DNA of 64,000 bases from Pleomorphomonas sp. PLEO (GTDB lineage Bacteria; Pseudomonadota; Alphaproteobacteria; Rhizobiales; Pleomorphomonadaceae), in assembly GCF_041320595.1 (NCBI RefSeq), contig NZ_CP166625.1, forward strand, positions 1 through 64,000, in the 5' to 3' direction. Positions 1 through 8,349 of this stretch are shown in pieces (the first letter of the stretch is position 1; each line of letters starts with the position of its first letter). Under the pieces are notes generated by a model that was not told where the DNA came from, ran no database searches, and saw only the letters and a program-made list of their open reading frames with translations. Made by a program: the position numbers and the translations under genes.

Positions 1-53
1 TTGACGCTATAACGATCCCCGAGCCGGTTCAAGGGCTGGGAGAGCGGCAAACC

Positions 54-1070
54 TTAGATCAAGTCGTTGGCCAGCAATTCTTCCTTGACGTAGGCGTAAA
101 AGATCGGCGCGGCCACCAGTCCAGGCACGCCGAAGGTCGCTTCCATAGCCAACATCACCGTCAGCATCTCCCACGCACGCGAGTTGATCTGTGTGCCGAT
201 GATGCGGGCGTTGACGAAATATTCCAGCTTGTGGATGGCGATCAAAAACATCAGCGCGGCGATCGCCGCTGGCGCCGAAACACCCAAGCTGACGATGAAG
301 ATTACCGTGTTGGAGATGACGTTGCCGACCACCGGCAGGAGGCCGACGATAAAGGTCACCGCTACCATAGTCTTCAGAAACGGCAGCTGGACTCCGATCA
401 GCGGGTCGAGGCCGAACAGAAACAGGGCGGTCAGCGTCGTGTTGAGCAGCGAGATTCGGAACTGGGCAAAGACGACACGACGGAAGGACAGCGTCAGCCG
501 ACGAACGCGCTCGATCAATTCGACGGCTAGAGGGCCATGCGGCTTTTCCGGCGGCTTGCGGAACAGCACCAGCGAGCCGATGATGATGCCGAACAGGATA
601 TAGACGAGGATACGCCCAACATCCTGGCCGAAACGCTGGAGCTCCCAGGCGTTGTCCTGCAGAAACTTCACCGCTTGCCGGCGGAGCTCGTCGGTGTTGA
701 CGGGAATATAGTCCCCGATCCATGGCGGCAGATAGGTGCGGCCGGTTTCCAACACCTGGGCCATCTTGTGAATGAGGGCGAACAACCCCTCCGAACCGTT
801 GGTGAATAGCGAACTGGCGGCGATGATCGCGCCGGTAATGCCGAGCGAGATGGCCGCAACGATGACGATGAGCGCCACCGCCTTGCCCATTTGCTGCGTC
901 CATCCGGTGCGGTTGCGCAGCCAAGGCGCGGCACTGATCGCCGTTTCATGGACGAGCAGGCCTGCCAGAAGGCCGGCGAGCAGGCCCATCTCAAGGCAGA
1001 GCAAGAGAGCGACACCAACGATCAGATAGGACGCAATCTTTACCCAGTTGTAGGAAGCCAGCTTGTCCAT
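54..1070 (-). CDS. AI-2E/PerM-family membrane transporter
   Basis: Polytopic inner-membrane protein of 338 residues that I recognise as an AI-2E transporter (PerM-like) family member. Hydrophobic hairpins lie at about residues 10-40 and 62-90, a soluble loop follows (about 95-150), and a C-terminal block of membrane helices ends the protein, with a glycine/proline-rich LLPVVGNVISN segment typical of the family. The substrate cannot be read from sequence; members have been tied to autoinducer-2 export or ion antiport, so the family name should not be taken as function. The gene is divergent from the GH1 glycosidase, 129 bp away. Length is normal for the family (about 340-360). The stop codon is at the very left of the window and nothing is seen in the 53 bases beyond it. 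Confidence 0.85.
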   Translation of the reverse strand: MDKLASYNWVKIASYLIVGVALLLCLEMGLLAGLLAGLLVHETAISAAPWLRNRTGWTQQMGKAVALIVIVAAISLGITGAIIAASSLFTNGSEGLFALIHKMAQVLETGRTYLPPWIGDYIPVNTDELRRQAVKFLQDNAWELQRFGQDVGRILVYILFGIIIGSLVLFRKPPEKPHGPLAVELIERVRRLTLSFRRVVFAQFRISLLNTTLTALFLFGLDPLIGVQLPFLKTMVAVTFIVGLLPVVGNVISNTVIFIVSLGVSAPAAIAALMFLIAIHKLEYFVNARIIGTQINSRAWEMLTVMLAMEATFGVPGLVAAPIFYAYVKEELLANDLI

Positions 1071-1199
1071 CGGCCGTGGTCATCTCCATCAGTGATGCCC
1101 CAATACAGCCCATTCCGGATGAACGCAAAAAGAAACCACGAGGGCTTCCGACGTGAACCGATTCATGGCAATGCCTTCTGGTCGAAGAGGAGGAACTTC

Positions 1200-2558
1200 A
1201 TGTCCAGCATCGCGCTTTCGAAACGTTTTCCCCGCGACTTTGTCTTCGGCTATGCGACCGCTGCCTATCAGATCGAAGGCGCCCACGACGAAGACGGCCG
1301 CAAGCCAAGCATTTGGGACGCCTTCTCGCGCATTCCCGGCCGCGTCAGGGACGGTGATAGTGGCGATATTGCCTGCGACCACTATCATCGCATGCCCGAG
1401 GATGTGCGGCTGCTGAAGTCGCTGTCGGCGGATGCCTATCGTTTCTCGATCGCTTGGCCACGCGTCATCCCCGACGGTCGTGGCCCGGTCAACGAAAAAG
1501 GCATCGACTTCTACGATCGGCTGATCGACGAGTTGCTGAAGGCCGAGATCAAGCCTTATGCCACCCTCTACCATTGGGATCTGCCGATCGAACAGCACGG
1601 CCGTGGTGGCTGGTGCGCTCGCGATACGGCCTATGCCTTCGCCGATTATACCGACGTGGTGATGGCGCGCCTCGGCGACCGTCTTTCCGGCATCATGACG
1701 CTCAACGAGCCCTGGTGCTCGGGTCACCTTTCCTATCTCATTGGAGAGCACGCGCCCGGCGAACGCAATCTCGCCGCGGCGCTTGCCGCCATCCACACGC
1801 TGAACCTCGCGCATGGCCTCGCCATGCAGGCGATCAAGGCGCGCCGCGCCGATCTGCCGGCCGGCATCGTCTACAACGCAAAAGCACTTTATCCTTTCAC
1901 CGACCGTCCGGCGGATATTGCCGCTACCGAGCGCTACCGCGCCTTCCACGACGGCGTTTTCATGGACCCGGTGTTTCTTGGCCACTATCCGGCCGACGTG
2001 CTGGACGCCTTCGGTCCCATCATGCCGAAGATCGAGCCCGACGACCTCAAGATCATCTCGACGCCGATCGATTTCCTAGGCCTCAATTTCTACGCGCCGG
2101 AACGGATCGTCGCCGATCCCGCCCTGCCCTATCCGCGCGCCCGCTCGGTGCAGGCGGAGAACGTACCGCGCACGGCCATGGGCTGGGAGATCCATGCTCC
2201 CGCCCTCGACCGTCTGCTCACCGACCTCAATGACCGTTACGATCTGCCGCCGATCTACATCGCCGAAAATGGCTGCGCCCAATATGACGAGTTGGTCGAT
2301 GGCAAGTGCGACGATCCCGGCCGTGTCGACTATCTTGAAAAGCACCTCACCGTGCTCGCCGATGCCCGAGACAAGGGTATCCAGATCGACGGCTATTTCG
2401 TCTGGTCGCTGATGGACAATTTCGAATGGTCGCACGGCTACGCCAAGCGCTTTGGCGTGGTCTATGTCGACTACGAGACACAAGCGCGCATCCCTAAATC
2501 CTCGGCGATCTGGTATCGCGACCTGATTGCCGGCCGGGCCCAGGCGGCATCTGTCTAG
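1200..2558 (+). CDS. GH1 family beta-glucosidase
   Basis: Glycoside hydrolase family 1 retaining beta-glycosidase, 452 residues, cytoplasmic (no signal peptide). Seen: the N-terminal FVFGYATAAYQIEGA signature, the acid/base glutamate in TLNEP, and the nucleophile glutamate in YIAENG (most family members read ITENG, so A replaces T), followed by the C-terminal GYFVWSLMDNFEWSHGY block. The start at 1200 is chosen because GAGGAG lies just upstream and the family-conserved N-terminus begins there; the frame stays open further upstream but that stretch has no family similarity. Expected to hydrolyse beta-glucosides or cellobiose brought in by a transporter not present here. It stands alone, divergent from the AI-2E-family gene. 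Confidence 0.93.
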   Translation: MSSIALSKRFPRDFVFGYATAAYQIEGAHDEDGRKPSIWDAFSRIPGRVRDGDSGDIACDHYHRMPEDVRLLKSLSADAYRFSIAWPRVIPDGRGPVNEKGIDFYDRLIDELLKAEIKPYATLYHWDLPIEQHGRGGWCARDTAYAFADYTDVVMARLGDRLSGIMTLNEPWCSGHLSYLIGEHAPGERNLAAALAAIHTLNLAHGLAMQAIKARRADLPAGIVYNAKALYPFTDRPADIAATERYRAFHDGVFMDPVFLGHYPADVLDAFGPIMPKIEPDDLKIISTPIDFLGLNFYAPERIVADPALPYPRARSVQAENVPRTAMGWEIHAPALDRLLTDLNDRYDLPPIYIAENGCAQYDELVDGKCDDPGRVDYLEKHLTVLADARDKGIQIDGYFVWSLMDNFEWSHGYAKRFGVVYVDYETQARIPKSSAIWYRDLIAGRAQAASV

Positions 2559-2575
2559 TGCGCCTTGCCAAGAAC

Positions 2576-2605
2576 AAAAAAATCCCGGGAGCATTGGCTC
2601 CCGGG
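2576..2605 (-). terminator. Rho-independent terminator for the small-protein genes
   Basis: Perfect 9-bp stem (2584-2592 with 2597-2605) and 4-base loop. Read on the minus strand the hairpin is followed by a run of T (the A-run at 2576-2582 on the plus strand). It lies 112 bases past the stop of the 2718-2990 gene; on the plus strand there is no T-tract, so it does not serve the GH1 gene. Confidence 0.75.
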
Positions 2606-2717
2606 GAAGTTGATCGGCACGCCTGGAAGGGAAACGGGCCGAGAAGGACAACCAAGGCAATACATCAGGTGAAACAGAGGACTAAAGAAAAGGCACTAAA
2701 CAACTTATCGAGTAGAA

Positions 2718-2990
2718 TTAGGTGCTGAAAGCTTCGGCCGCGGTCCGGCCGGTCAGGCCGAGGCCGTCGCGGAAGAGCGAATACTGGCGGCGACCGCGCT
2801 GCGTCGATTTGCCGGCGCCATGCCGTGCGAGACGCCGTACGGCCCGCTCGGCAGCAAAGCCATTGTCGAAGCTCGCCCCTTCAAGTGAACGAAAGCGCGT
2901 ATCAACCGCGTGGAACTCATAGGCGCTGCCCGCGCCGACCAGCACGCCGACTGCCTCGCCGGCCAGCTCAACGATATACCCACTGTCCAT
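2718..2990 (-). CDS. Hypothetical 90-residue protein
   Basis: I do not recognise this protein. It is 90 residues, starts MDSGYIVELAGEAVGVLV, then has an aromatic/charged middle (YEFHAVDTRFRSLEG) and an Arg-rich tail from about residue 47 onward. The start is set by a GGAGG motif 6 bases before the ATG. The first 45 residues look like a small folded beta-rich domain and the rest looks disordered and basic. It follows a 33-codon frame (3026-3127) on the same strand by 35 bases and is followed by a strong terminator, so the two probably form a bicistronic unit. Function unknown. Confidence 0.6.
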   Translation of the reverse strand: MDSGYIVELAGEAVGVLVGAGSAYEFHAVDTRFRSLEGASFDNGFAAERAVRRLARHGAGKSTQRGRRQYSLFRDGLGLTGRTAAEAFST

Positions 2991-3025
2991 TTTAGCCTCC
3001 AGGGCCGGCACGCACCGACCGATCT

Positions 3026-3127
3026 TCAAACCCGCTTGAGAGCATTTAGTTTCAGCGCACGTTCAAAAAAGCGCCGACAGTACTGGCGGAGATCGGTGCG
3101 AGGCGTGGTCAGGTCTTTGAAGGTCAT
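3026..3127 (-). CDS. Candidate 33-residue small protein
   Basis: Short reading frame with an unusually good ribosome binding site: AGGAGG, 5 bases of spacing, then ATG. The product (MTFKDLTTPRTDLRQYCRRF...) is 33 residues, strongly basic, with one cysteine and an amphipathic Arg/Phe/Leu-rich C-terminal half (RRFFERALKLNALKR). It precedes the 90-residue hypothetical gene on the same strand by 35 bases. It might be a real small protein or a leader peptide. No family is recognised. Support is the RBS and the context only. Confidence 0.45.
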   Translation of the reverse strand: MTFKDLTTPRTDLRQYCRRFFERALKLNALKRV

Positions 3128-3423
3128 GGTCGCCTCCTATCGTGGAAGGGCACCACCATGCTGGGCATGGCGCTTTAGCGTTTGATCCGGCGGTCGCAAG
3201 CTACAAGTCAAATCCCGCCGCACCCGTCTCCGGATGCCCTTTTATGTGGCATCGAACGGGGCAGTTCTTCGAGGAACCGTCGTCCAAATATTGCGAGAAA
3301 TGGAGATAAATCGCCCAGACGGCGTTCCGAACGGCAAAAGATTCAAATTTGCACCGTCGGAGCAAGGCGGATTTAGCATGTCAGGCCGACAATATCGGAT
3401 CGTCATGTCCTCGGAGCCACCCG
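3128..3423. other. Intergenic stretch between divergent small genes
   Basis: About 296 bases separate the 33-residue minus-strand frame and the FlgC-like gene. It must hold both promoters, but I see no convincing -35/-10 pair, terminator or repeat. An open plus-strand frame at 3234-3488 crosses it and is discussed under rejected items. Confidence 0.4.
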
Positions 3424-3825
3424 ATGTCCCTTTCATCCGTATCGTCGATTTCCTTGTCGGGGATGCAGGCTGCCACGACACGCCTTGAGGCGTCGGCCTC
3501 CAATATTGCCAACGCCTCATCGTCGGGATCGCTACCCGATGCGTCTGGCGCCACCACGGCCTATGCGCCGGTGACGGTGACGCAATCCGACGTCAGAGGT
3601 GGCGGCGTCTCCGCGCGGATCACCAACGCCGCCGACCCTTATGTCACCAGTTACGATGCGTCTTCGCCGGACGCCAACACCGACGGCCAGGTTGCCATGC
3701 CGAACGTCGACATGGCCAGCGAACTCGTCAACGTCATGACGGCCCGCATCAGCTATGAGGCTTCGGCCAAGACGATGAAGGCGTCAAACGACATGATGAA
3801 GACGACGCTCGACGCCTTCAGCTGA
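3424..3825 (+). CDS. FlgC-like flagellar rod protein (orphan)
   Basis: 133-residue protein with the two ends of flagellar rod/hook-family proteins. The N-terminus reads SGMQAATTRLEASASNIANASS, where SNIANA matches the flg_bb_rod signature, and the C-terminus has VDMASELVNVMTARISYEASAKTMKASNDMM, matching the FlgC/FlgE/FlgG C-terminal helix. Start 3424 is chosen because GGAG lies upstream and the conserved N-terminus begins there. No other flagellar gene is in the window, so it is an orphan paralogue rather than part of a rod operon. It could be a minor rod component or a protein with another role; a true flgC would normally sit beside flgB and fliE. Confidence 0.75.
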   Translation: MSLSSVSSISLSGMQAATTRLEASASNIANASSSGSLPDASGATTAYAPVTVTQSDVRGGGVSARITNAADPYVTSYDASSPDANTDGQVAMPNVDMASELVNVMTARISYEASAKTMKASNDMMKTTLDAFS

Positions 3826-3841
3826 CGGACCTTTATTCCGT

Positions 3842-4959
3842 TCACGCGCGCTGACGCTTCACCGTCTCGATATGACGGACCATGGCCTCGGCTTCGGCCG
3901 GCGTGAACACCGCCGCGACGATCTCATTCTTGAAGCATTCCCCTTTGCCGAGCGGTGCGTGAGTGACCGGTCGCCCGTTTACGCGGGACGCTTCGTCAGG
4001 AGACCTGACCGGGAATGCCATGCCGACCGCTTCTTGATCACCGGTACGGCAGATCCAGCGAGCGGCGGCGCCGGTATTCTCGGGCATGAAGGAGGTATAG
4101 TCGGCCGTCCCGTCCGGGTGAATCTGCATGAAGTGCGACCACCCCTCGTCGTCGGTCAGCGGATCGAAAGCGAACACCACCTCCGGCGCGAAAATCTTGT
4201 CCGAGGTCAGCGTGGCGGCGCGGCTGGGATCCTTGGCGAGTTCGGCGATCCACGCGACATAGCCCGGCCCCGGCTGGATGTGCGGCGGGATTTCCTGCCG
4301 GACGCGTAATCCCTCGGCTGTTTCGTGCAGCGTGCCGACCAGCCGCCCCCCTCGCGAGCGCGCCAGTTGAGATGGCCGAGATAATGCACGGCCAAGGGCG
4401 TCGATTTCAGATTGGTAACCGTGATGCCTATGGTGATGCGCGCCCGCCCCTCGTAGAGCTTCAGGATCGGCACGGCCTCGTAGTTGACGGCAAAGGCGAC
4501 GGTGTGATTGTAGCGGCCGGTGACGGCGATGTACCTGCCGTTTTCATCCTCACCAAGCAAGAGAGCGGCGTCGCGGTAGGGGGCGTTCGGCAATTCTCCG
4601 TGCTGCTCGCGGCGCTCCATGGGGCCAGGGGCGCCGATCGCCGTGATGCCGGCATGCTGGAAGTAGCCGCCATAGGTCTCGAAAAACCTCTGCGTTGAGC
4701 GAGGCATGTCGAACATCGACTTCATGCCGACGTCGCGACCACCGAGGCGGGCCGACCAGACGTGCTGCCCCTGGAAGGGTAGTACCACCACCTCGTCGGC
4801 GCCATTCGACACCCTGATGGCGTCGACACCGGAGGCAAAGCGGAAGGCCGCCGCCGTAAGCGCGCCCGCGCGAAAAATCACCCGCTCGGCTTCCGAAAAC
4901 GCGACACCGCGAAGGTCGACGGACGCCATTGCCGCTTCGCCCAAACTCGACACTACCAT
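3842..4959 (-). pseudogene. DUF4432/aldose-1-epimerase-like gene, single frameshift
   Basis: Galactose-mutarotase-like protein that I place in the DUF4432 family (cytoplasmic, sugar-binding beta-sandwich). ATG at 4959 is preceded by GGAGGACGGT. The first frame runs to ...HLNWRAREGG, where a run of six G (plus-strand C-run 4347-4352) breaks the frame. The family-like sequence continues in another frame (RLVGTLHETAEGLRVRQEIP..., then VVFAFDPLTDDEGW...) to the stop at 3842, with no stop codon on that side. Adding one G (REGGRLVG) restores a 372-residue protein. Either a recent inactivation or a base lost in sequencing. No sugar operon surrounds it: the FlgC-like gene converges on it and the HerA-type gene lies upstream. 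Confidence 0.72.
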
Positions 4960-5083
4960 ACCGTCCTCCCGCAACAGGCGGCTGCGCTCCTCCCGAGTCG
5001 ACGGTCGCCGGAGGACAGTCTGTCGCGTTTTCCCCTCAGCTCCAAGGGGGCGCAGCACAGCAATAGAGCTTAATGAAAGAACC

Positions 5084-6571
5084 TTATTCGGCAGCGGCCG
5101 CCGCGGTCGCCGAACCCGGTGCCGTTTGCCAGCCGAGATCGGGCAGCTGGATCATCCGCTGACCACGCAGATCGGACGCGGTGACGAGAAAACCACGCTC
5201 TTCCATATAGGCGAGCAGCCGCCGCGCACGCGATGGCGAGCGGGTGCCGTAAGCGCGCGCAATCTCCGCATCCGATGGGCATGGCGCTTTCTGAAGCGCC
5301 GCCTTGGCGACCAGCAGGAAGACGCCCCGCATATCCTCGGGCAGCGAGGCGGCGATCAGCGTGGCTTGCTGCCAGGCATCTTCATCGACCGTTTCCGTCT
5401 CGACGCCGGCACGAGCCAGCGATAGGCGCTGTCGGAAGGACTGCAGGTCGAGGCTGTCGCCGGTTACCCGCTTGATGCGGCAGCGAACCAGGAAATCCTG
5501 ATAGAGCATCGACACCGCCTGGAAAGCGGCGTCGGGCTCGGCCATCATCTCGGCCAGGATTTCTTCGATGGCTTCGTCGCGGGCAAGACGGCCGAGCAGA
5601 TCGGCCTGGGGAGGGTTGTCCTCCGGAGCCGGCGCCAATGCGGCGCGCGAACGCGACAGTTCGGAGAGGATATCGGCGGTGGATACCGGCGCGGCGGTAG
5701 TGCGCGGCATTTCCTCGCCGGCCGTCGACCGGAAGATCAACTCGCGGGCCGCCTCGCCGCCCTGCTCGGGCAGCGGCGTCAGCTTGGGGCCGCCGCCACG
5801 TCCGGTGGTTTCCACCGGCCCGATCCTGACCGGCTCCGGCCGGCGACCGATGGCTGGGCCGAGCGAAACGAACTCACCCCGCTGAAGATTGCGGAACATC
5901 TCGGCCTGCCGGCGCTCCATGCCCAGAAGGTCGGCGGCGCGGGCCATGTCGATATCAAGGAAGGTGCGGCCCATCAGAAAGTTGGACGCCTCGGCGGCAA
6001 CGTTCTTGGCGAGCTTGGCGAGCCGCTGGGTGGCGATGACGCCGGCAAGACCGCGTTTGCGGCCACGGCACATCAGATTGGTCATGGCAACGAGCGAGAG
6101 GCGACGCGCCTCACCGTCGGCTTCACCGGACGCGGCGGGCGCGAACAATTGTGCTTCGTCGACCACCACCAGCATCGGATACCAGTTGTCGCGCTCGGCA
6201 TCGAACAGGCCGTTCAGAAAAGCGGCTGCAGCCCGCACCTGACCGTCAACGTCGAGCCCTTCAAGATTGAGTACGACGGACACGCGGTGTTTGCGGACGC
6301 GCGCGGCGATCAAGGCCAGATCGCGTTCGGAACAGTTGGCGTCGACCACCACATGACCAAAGCGGTCGGCCAGGGTCACGAAGTCGCCTTCGGGATCGAT
6401 GATGGCCTGCTGGACCCATTCGGCGCTCTGCTCAAGCAGACGGCGCAAGAGATGCGATTTTCCCGAGCCGGAATTTCCCTGGACCAGCAGACGGGTGGCA
6501 AGCAGTTCCTCGAGGTCGAAGGCAGCGCGCGCGCCGTTCGTCCTGTTGCCAATGTCCACGCTGAAGGTCAT
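5084..6571 (-). CDS. HerA-type ATPase (DUF87 domain)
   Basis: Hexameric FtsK/HerA superfamily ATPase of 495 residues. Walker A is GNSGSGKS at residues 32-39, Walker B is MLVVVDEAQLF at about 133-143, and the sensor/arginine region includes IATQRLAKLAKNVAAEASN, the pattern of DUF87 'helicase HerA' proteins. The C-terminal half (about 270-495) is Ala/Glu-rich and probably helical, with an unassigned winged-helix-like end (SDAEIARAYGTRSPSRARRLLAYMEERGFLV). Bacterial members act on DNA ends or conjugation-like processes, but no NurA nuclease or partner is adjacent, so its role is open. The ATG at 6571 begins the conserved domain although its RBS is weak. Divergent from the mog gene. Confidence 0.85.
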   Translation of the reverse strand: MTFSVDIGNRTNGARAAFDLEELLATRLLVQGNSGSGKSHLLRRLLEQSAEWVQQAIIDPEGDFVTLADRFGHVVVDANCSERDLALIAARVRKHRVSVVLNLEGLDVDGQVRAAAAFLNGLFDAERDNWYPMLVVVDEAQLFAPAASGEADGEARRLSLVAMTNLMCRGRKRGLAGVIATQRLAKLAKNVAAEASNFLMGRTFLDIDMARAADLLGMERRQAEMFRNLQRGEFVSLGPAIGRRPEPVRIGPVETTGRGGGPKLTPLPEQGGEAARELIFRSTAGEEMPRTTAAPVSTADILSELSRSRAALAPAPEDNPPQADLLGRLARDEAIEEILAEMMAEPDAAFQAVSMLYQDFLVRCRIKRVTGDSLDLQSFRQRLSLARAGVETETVDEDAWQQATLIAASLPEDMRGVFLLVAKAALQKAPCPSDAEIARAYGTRSPSRARRLLAYMEERGFLVTASDLRGQRMIQLPDLGWQTAPGSATAAAAAE

Positions 6572-6721
6572 CCCGAGGTCTTTGTCCCACGCCACCGATT
6601 GTACAGAACGCGTCTTTCGAAGGTGCCCTCCTTCTGTCGACCGATTCGGTTGCCTTGGCCAAGGGCGAAGCAAGGTGCTAACGCTGTCTTCTCCCGTGAT
6701 TCACAGGCTGGAGCCTCGATA

Positions 6722-7243
6722 ATGGTCCGCATCGCGATTTTAACCGTCTCCGATCGCGCCGCACGCGGCGAGTATGAAGACCTGTCGGGGCCGGCGATCG
6801 CCGCCTGGCTCGGCCGCGCCGTCACTTCACCCTACGAGCTCCTGACACAGGTGGTCCCCGATGGAGTGGACAGCGTTGGAGGAGAACTGGTTCGGCTCTG
6901 CGATGAAGAGCGGGTCGATCTCATCCTGACCACCGGCGGTACCGGTCCCAGTCCTCGCGATCTTACGCCAGAAGCGATGAAGGTCGTTTTGGAAAAAGAA
7001 CTGCCGGGCTTTGGTGAGCTGATGCGGCGCATCAGCCTCGAGACTGTACCGACGGCTATCCTGTCGCGTCAAACGGCCGGCACGCGCGGCACGACGCTGA
7101 TCGTCAACTTGCCCGGCAAGCCGGCGTCGATCGCCGTTTGCCTGAACGCGGTCTTCCCTGCGATCCCCTACTGCCTTGATCTGATTGGAGCCGGCCGCAT
7201 AGATACCGACCCCGCCATCTGCCATGCTTTTCGGCCAGCGTAA
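6722..7243 (+). CDS. mog: Molybdenum cofactor protein MoaB/MogA family
   Basis: 173-residue molybdopterin-binding protein of the MoCF family. MogA adenylylates molybdopterin before molybdate insertion; MoaB is its close homologue. Seen: the ILTVSDRAARGEYED start, the signature TTGGTGPSPRDLTPEA at about residues 70-85 with the functional aspartate, and the C-terminal NLPGKPASI motif. The length fits the short single-domain form rather than MoeA. The N-terminus at 6722 is where family similarity begins. No other molybdenum cofactor gene is nearby. I cannot separate MogA from MoaB by eye, so the symbol is tentative. Confidence 0.88.
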   Translation: MVRIAILTVSDRAARGEYEDLSGPAIAAWLGRAVTSPYELLTQVVPDGVDSVGGELVRLCDEERVDLILTTGGTGPSPRDLTPEAMKVVLEKELPGFGELMRRISLETVPTAILSRQTAGTRGTTLIVNLPGKPASIAVCLNAVFPAIPYCLDLIGAGRIDTDPAICHAFRPA

Positions 7244-7443
7244 GCCGGCAGAGGCAAGTTGCTTGCAGTAAGACACCGCTCGTAGTATGAGAGACCATCG
7301 ATTTTGGCCAGACCATCGGCCCTGAACGCCTGGGATTATTCCTCCGCGACGTGACGACCTTTCCAAACTCGGTAAACCAACCCAGTCGCGCGCTCAGTCG
7401 CGTGGCTTTCTTCAAGTAGACTTTCTGAGGAAAGGATCTCGTC

Positions 7444-7653
7444 ATGGCTGTAGGTACCGTTAAGTGGTTCAACGCCACCAAGGGTTACGGCTTCATCGCT
7501 CCGGACGCTGGTGGACCGGACGTTTTCGTCCACATCTCCGCTGTCGAGCGCTCGGGCCTTGGCTCGCTTAACGACGGCCAGAAGGTGAACTTCGAAGTCG
7601 TTCAGGACCGCCGTTCCGGCAAGTCCTCGGCCGATAACCTGTCGGCTGCCTGA
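7444..7653 (+). CDS. Cold-shock protein, CspA family
   Basis: 69-residue single cold-shock domain, an RNA/ssDNA-binding beta-barrel that destabilises RNA secondary structure. Seen: [15 protein letters not shown] (RNP1 is KGYGFI) and VFVHISAV (RNP2). The gene is monocistronic: about 200 bases of leader precede it, an AGGAAAGGA ribosome site lies 9-10 bases before ATG, and a strong terminator follows the stop closely. The long leader suggests post-transcriptional control, as in other csp genes, but no specific structure was assigned. Confidence 0.95.
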   Translation: MAVGTVKWFNATKGYGFIAPDAGGPDVFVHISAVERSGLGSLNDGQKVNFEVVQDRRSGKSSADNLSAA

Positions 7654-7682
7654 TCGCAGGATCGGCACGCAATAAATAAAAG

Positions 7683-7713
7683 CCCCGCGAGAGCCCTCTC
7701 TCGCGGGGTTTTT
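7683..7713 (+). terminator. Rho-independent terminator of the cold-shock gene
   Basis: Perfect 11-bp stem CCCCGCGAGAG / CTCTCGCGGGG (7683-7693 with 7698-7708), 4-base loop, then a T-run at 7709-7713. It lies 30 bases after the csp stop. Confidence 0.95.
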
Positions 7714-7733
7714 GTTTGCAATAAGAGAGCCTG

Positions 7734-8231
7734 TCAGTTGGTACCCGGCACCATCATGCGGCGCAGGGTAGAATCCTTCAGGATGAAGTGGTGGTAAAGC
7801 GCCGCTGCCGCATGGATCAGGATCAGAACCACGAATATCGGCTTGTTGACCTCGTGAATCTCGCCAAAGGCGCGCATGTCGACAAACTGCGCCAACAGCC
7901 CGGTGATCGGCGTGACGATCAGCATCAAATAGAAGATATAGTGGAGCGCCTCGCCGGCCCGCACCTGCAGGGCGGGGCCGGGAACAGATGCCGGCACGCC
8001 GAGGGCAAGACGAAGACCGAGGCGAACCAGCGTAAGCACAAGAACTGCAATACCCACGCCGATATGCAGATAATAGGCGGTCAGGAGCGGCGCGGCGTCC
8101 TGTCCGGAACGCAGAATATAGTTATAGCGCCCCATGTCTTCGCCGAAAATCAGCTGGAAAAACACGAGAAGCACAATCAGCCAATGGAGTGAAAGCTGGA
8201 AAGCGGTGTAACCGGTAGAATGCTTGGCCAT
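7734..8231 (-). CDS. Cytochrome b561 family protein
   Basis: 165-residue four-helix membrane haem protein of the bacterial cytochrome b561 (CybB) type. Hydrophobic helices lie at about residues 10-30, 50-70, 90-115 and 128-150. Candidate haem-ligand histidines are in SLHWLIV, YYLHIGVG, EALHYIF and LILIHAAAALYHH. It probably passes electrons from ubiquinol, for example in superoxide scavenging as shown for E. coli CybB; this is transferred from family knowledge. It is a single gene convergent with csp, with the start 118 bases from the end of tex. Confidence 0.9.
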   Translation of the reverse strand: MAKHSTGYTAFQLSLHWLIVLLVFFQLIFGEDMGRYNYILRSGQDAAPLLTAYYLHIGVGIAVLVLTLVRLGLRLALGVPASVPGPALQVRAGEALHYIFYLMLIVTPITGLLAQFVDMRAFGEIHEVNKPIFVVLILIHAAAALYHHFILKDSTLRRMMVPGTN

Positions 8232-8349
8232 GGTGGGCCCTCACGATGGTTAACGCCGCCGAGCTTACACCAAATCCAGCAGCCACCAACCGTGAAGATC
8301 GCAGCTATCGCTCCAAAATTGTAATGCCGAGCCCTATGTGCCCAGCCGA

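Noticed and set aside
2584-2605. The hairpin after the GH1 gene as a plus-strand terminator.
   Set aside because: There is no T-run after the stem on the plus strand; the T-run exists only on the minus strand, so it was assigned to the minus-strand genes.
3234-3488. Plus-strand open frame (84 codons) upstream of and overlapping the FlgC-like gene.
   Set aside because: The product looks somewhat protein-like, but it overlaps the FlgC-like gene by 65 bases in another frame, lacks a ribosome site and matches nothing known to me.
4347-4352. Programmed ribosomal frameshifting as the explanation for the split epimerase-like gene.
   Set aside because: No slippery heptamer followed by a stem-loop or internal ribosome site was seen, and two other genes show the same one-base loss in G/C runs, making base loss simpler.
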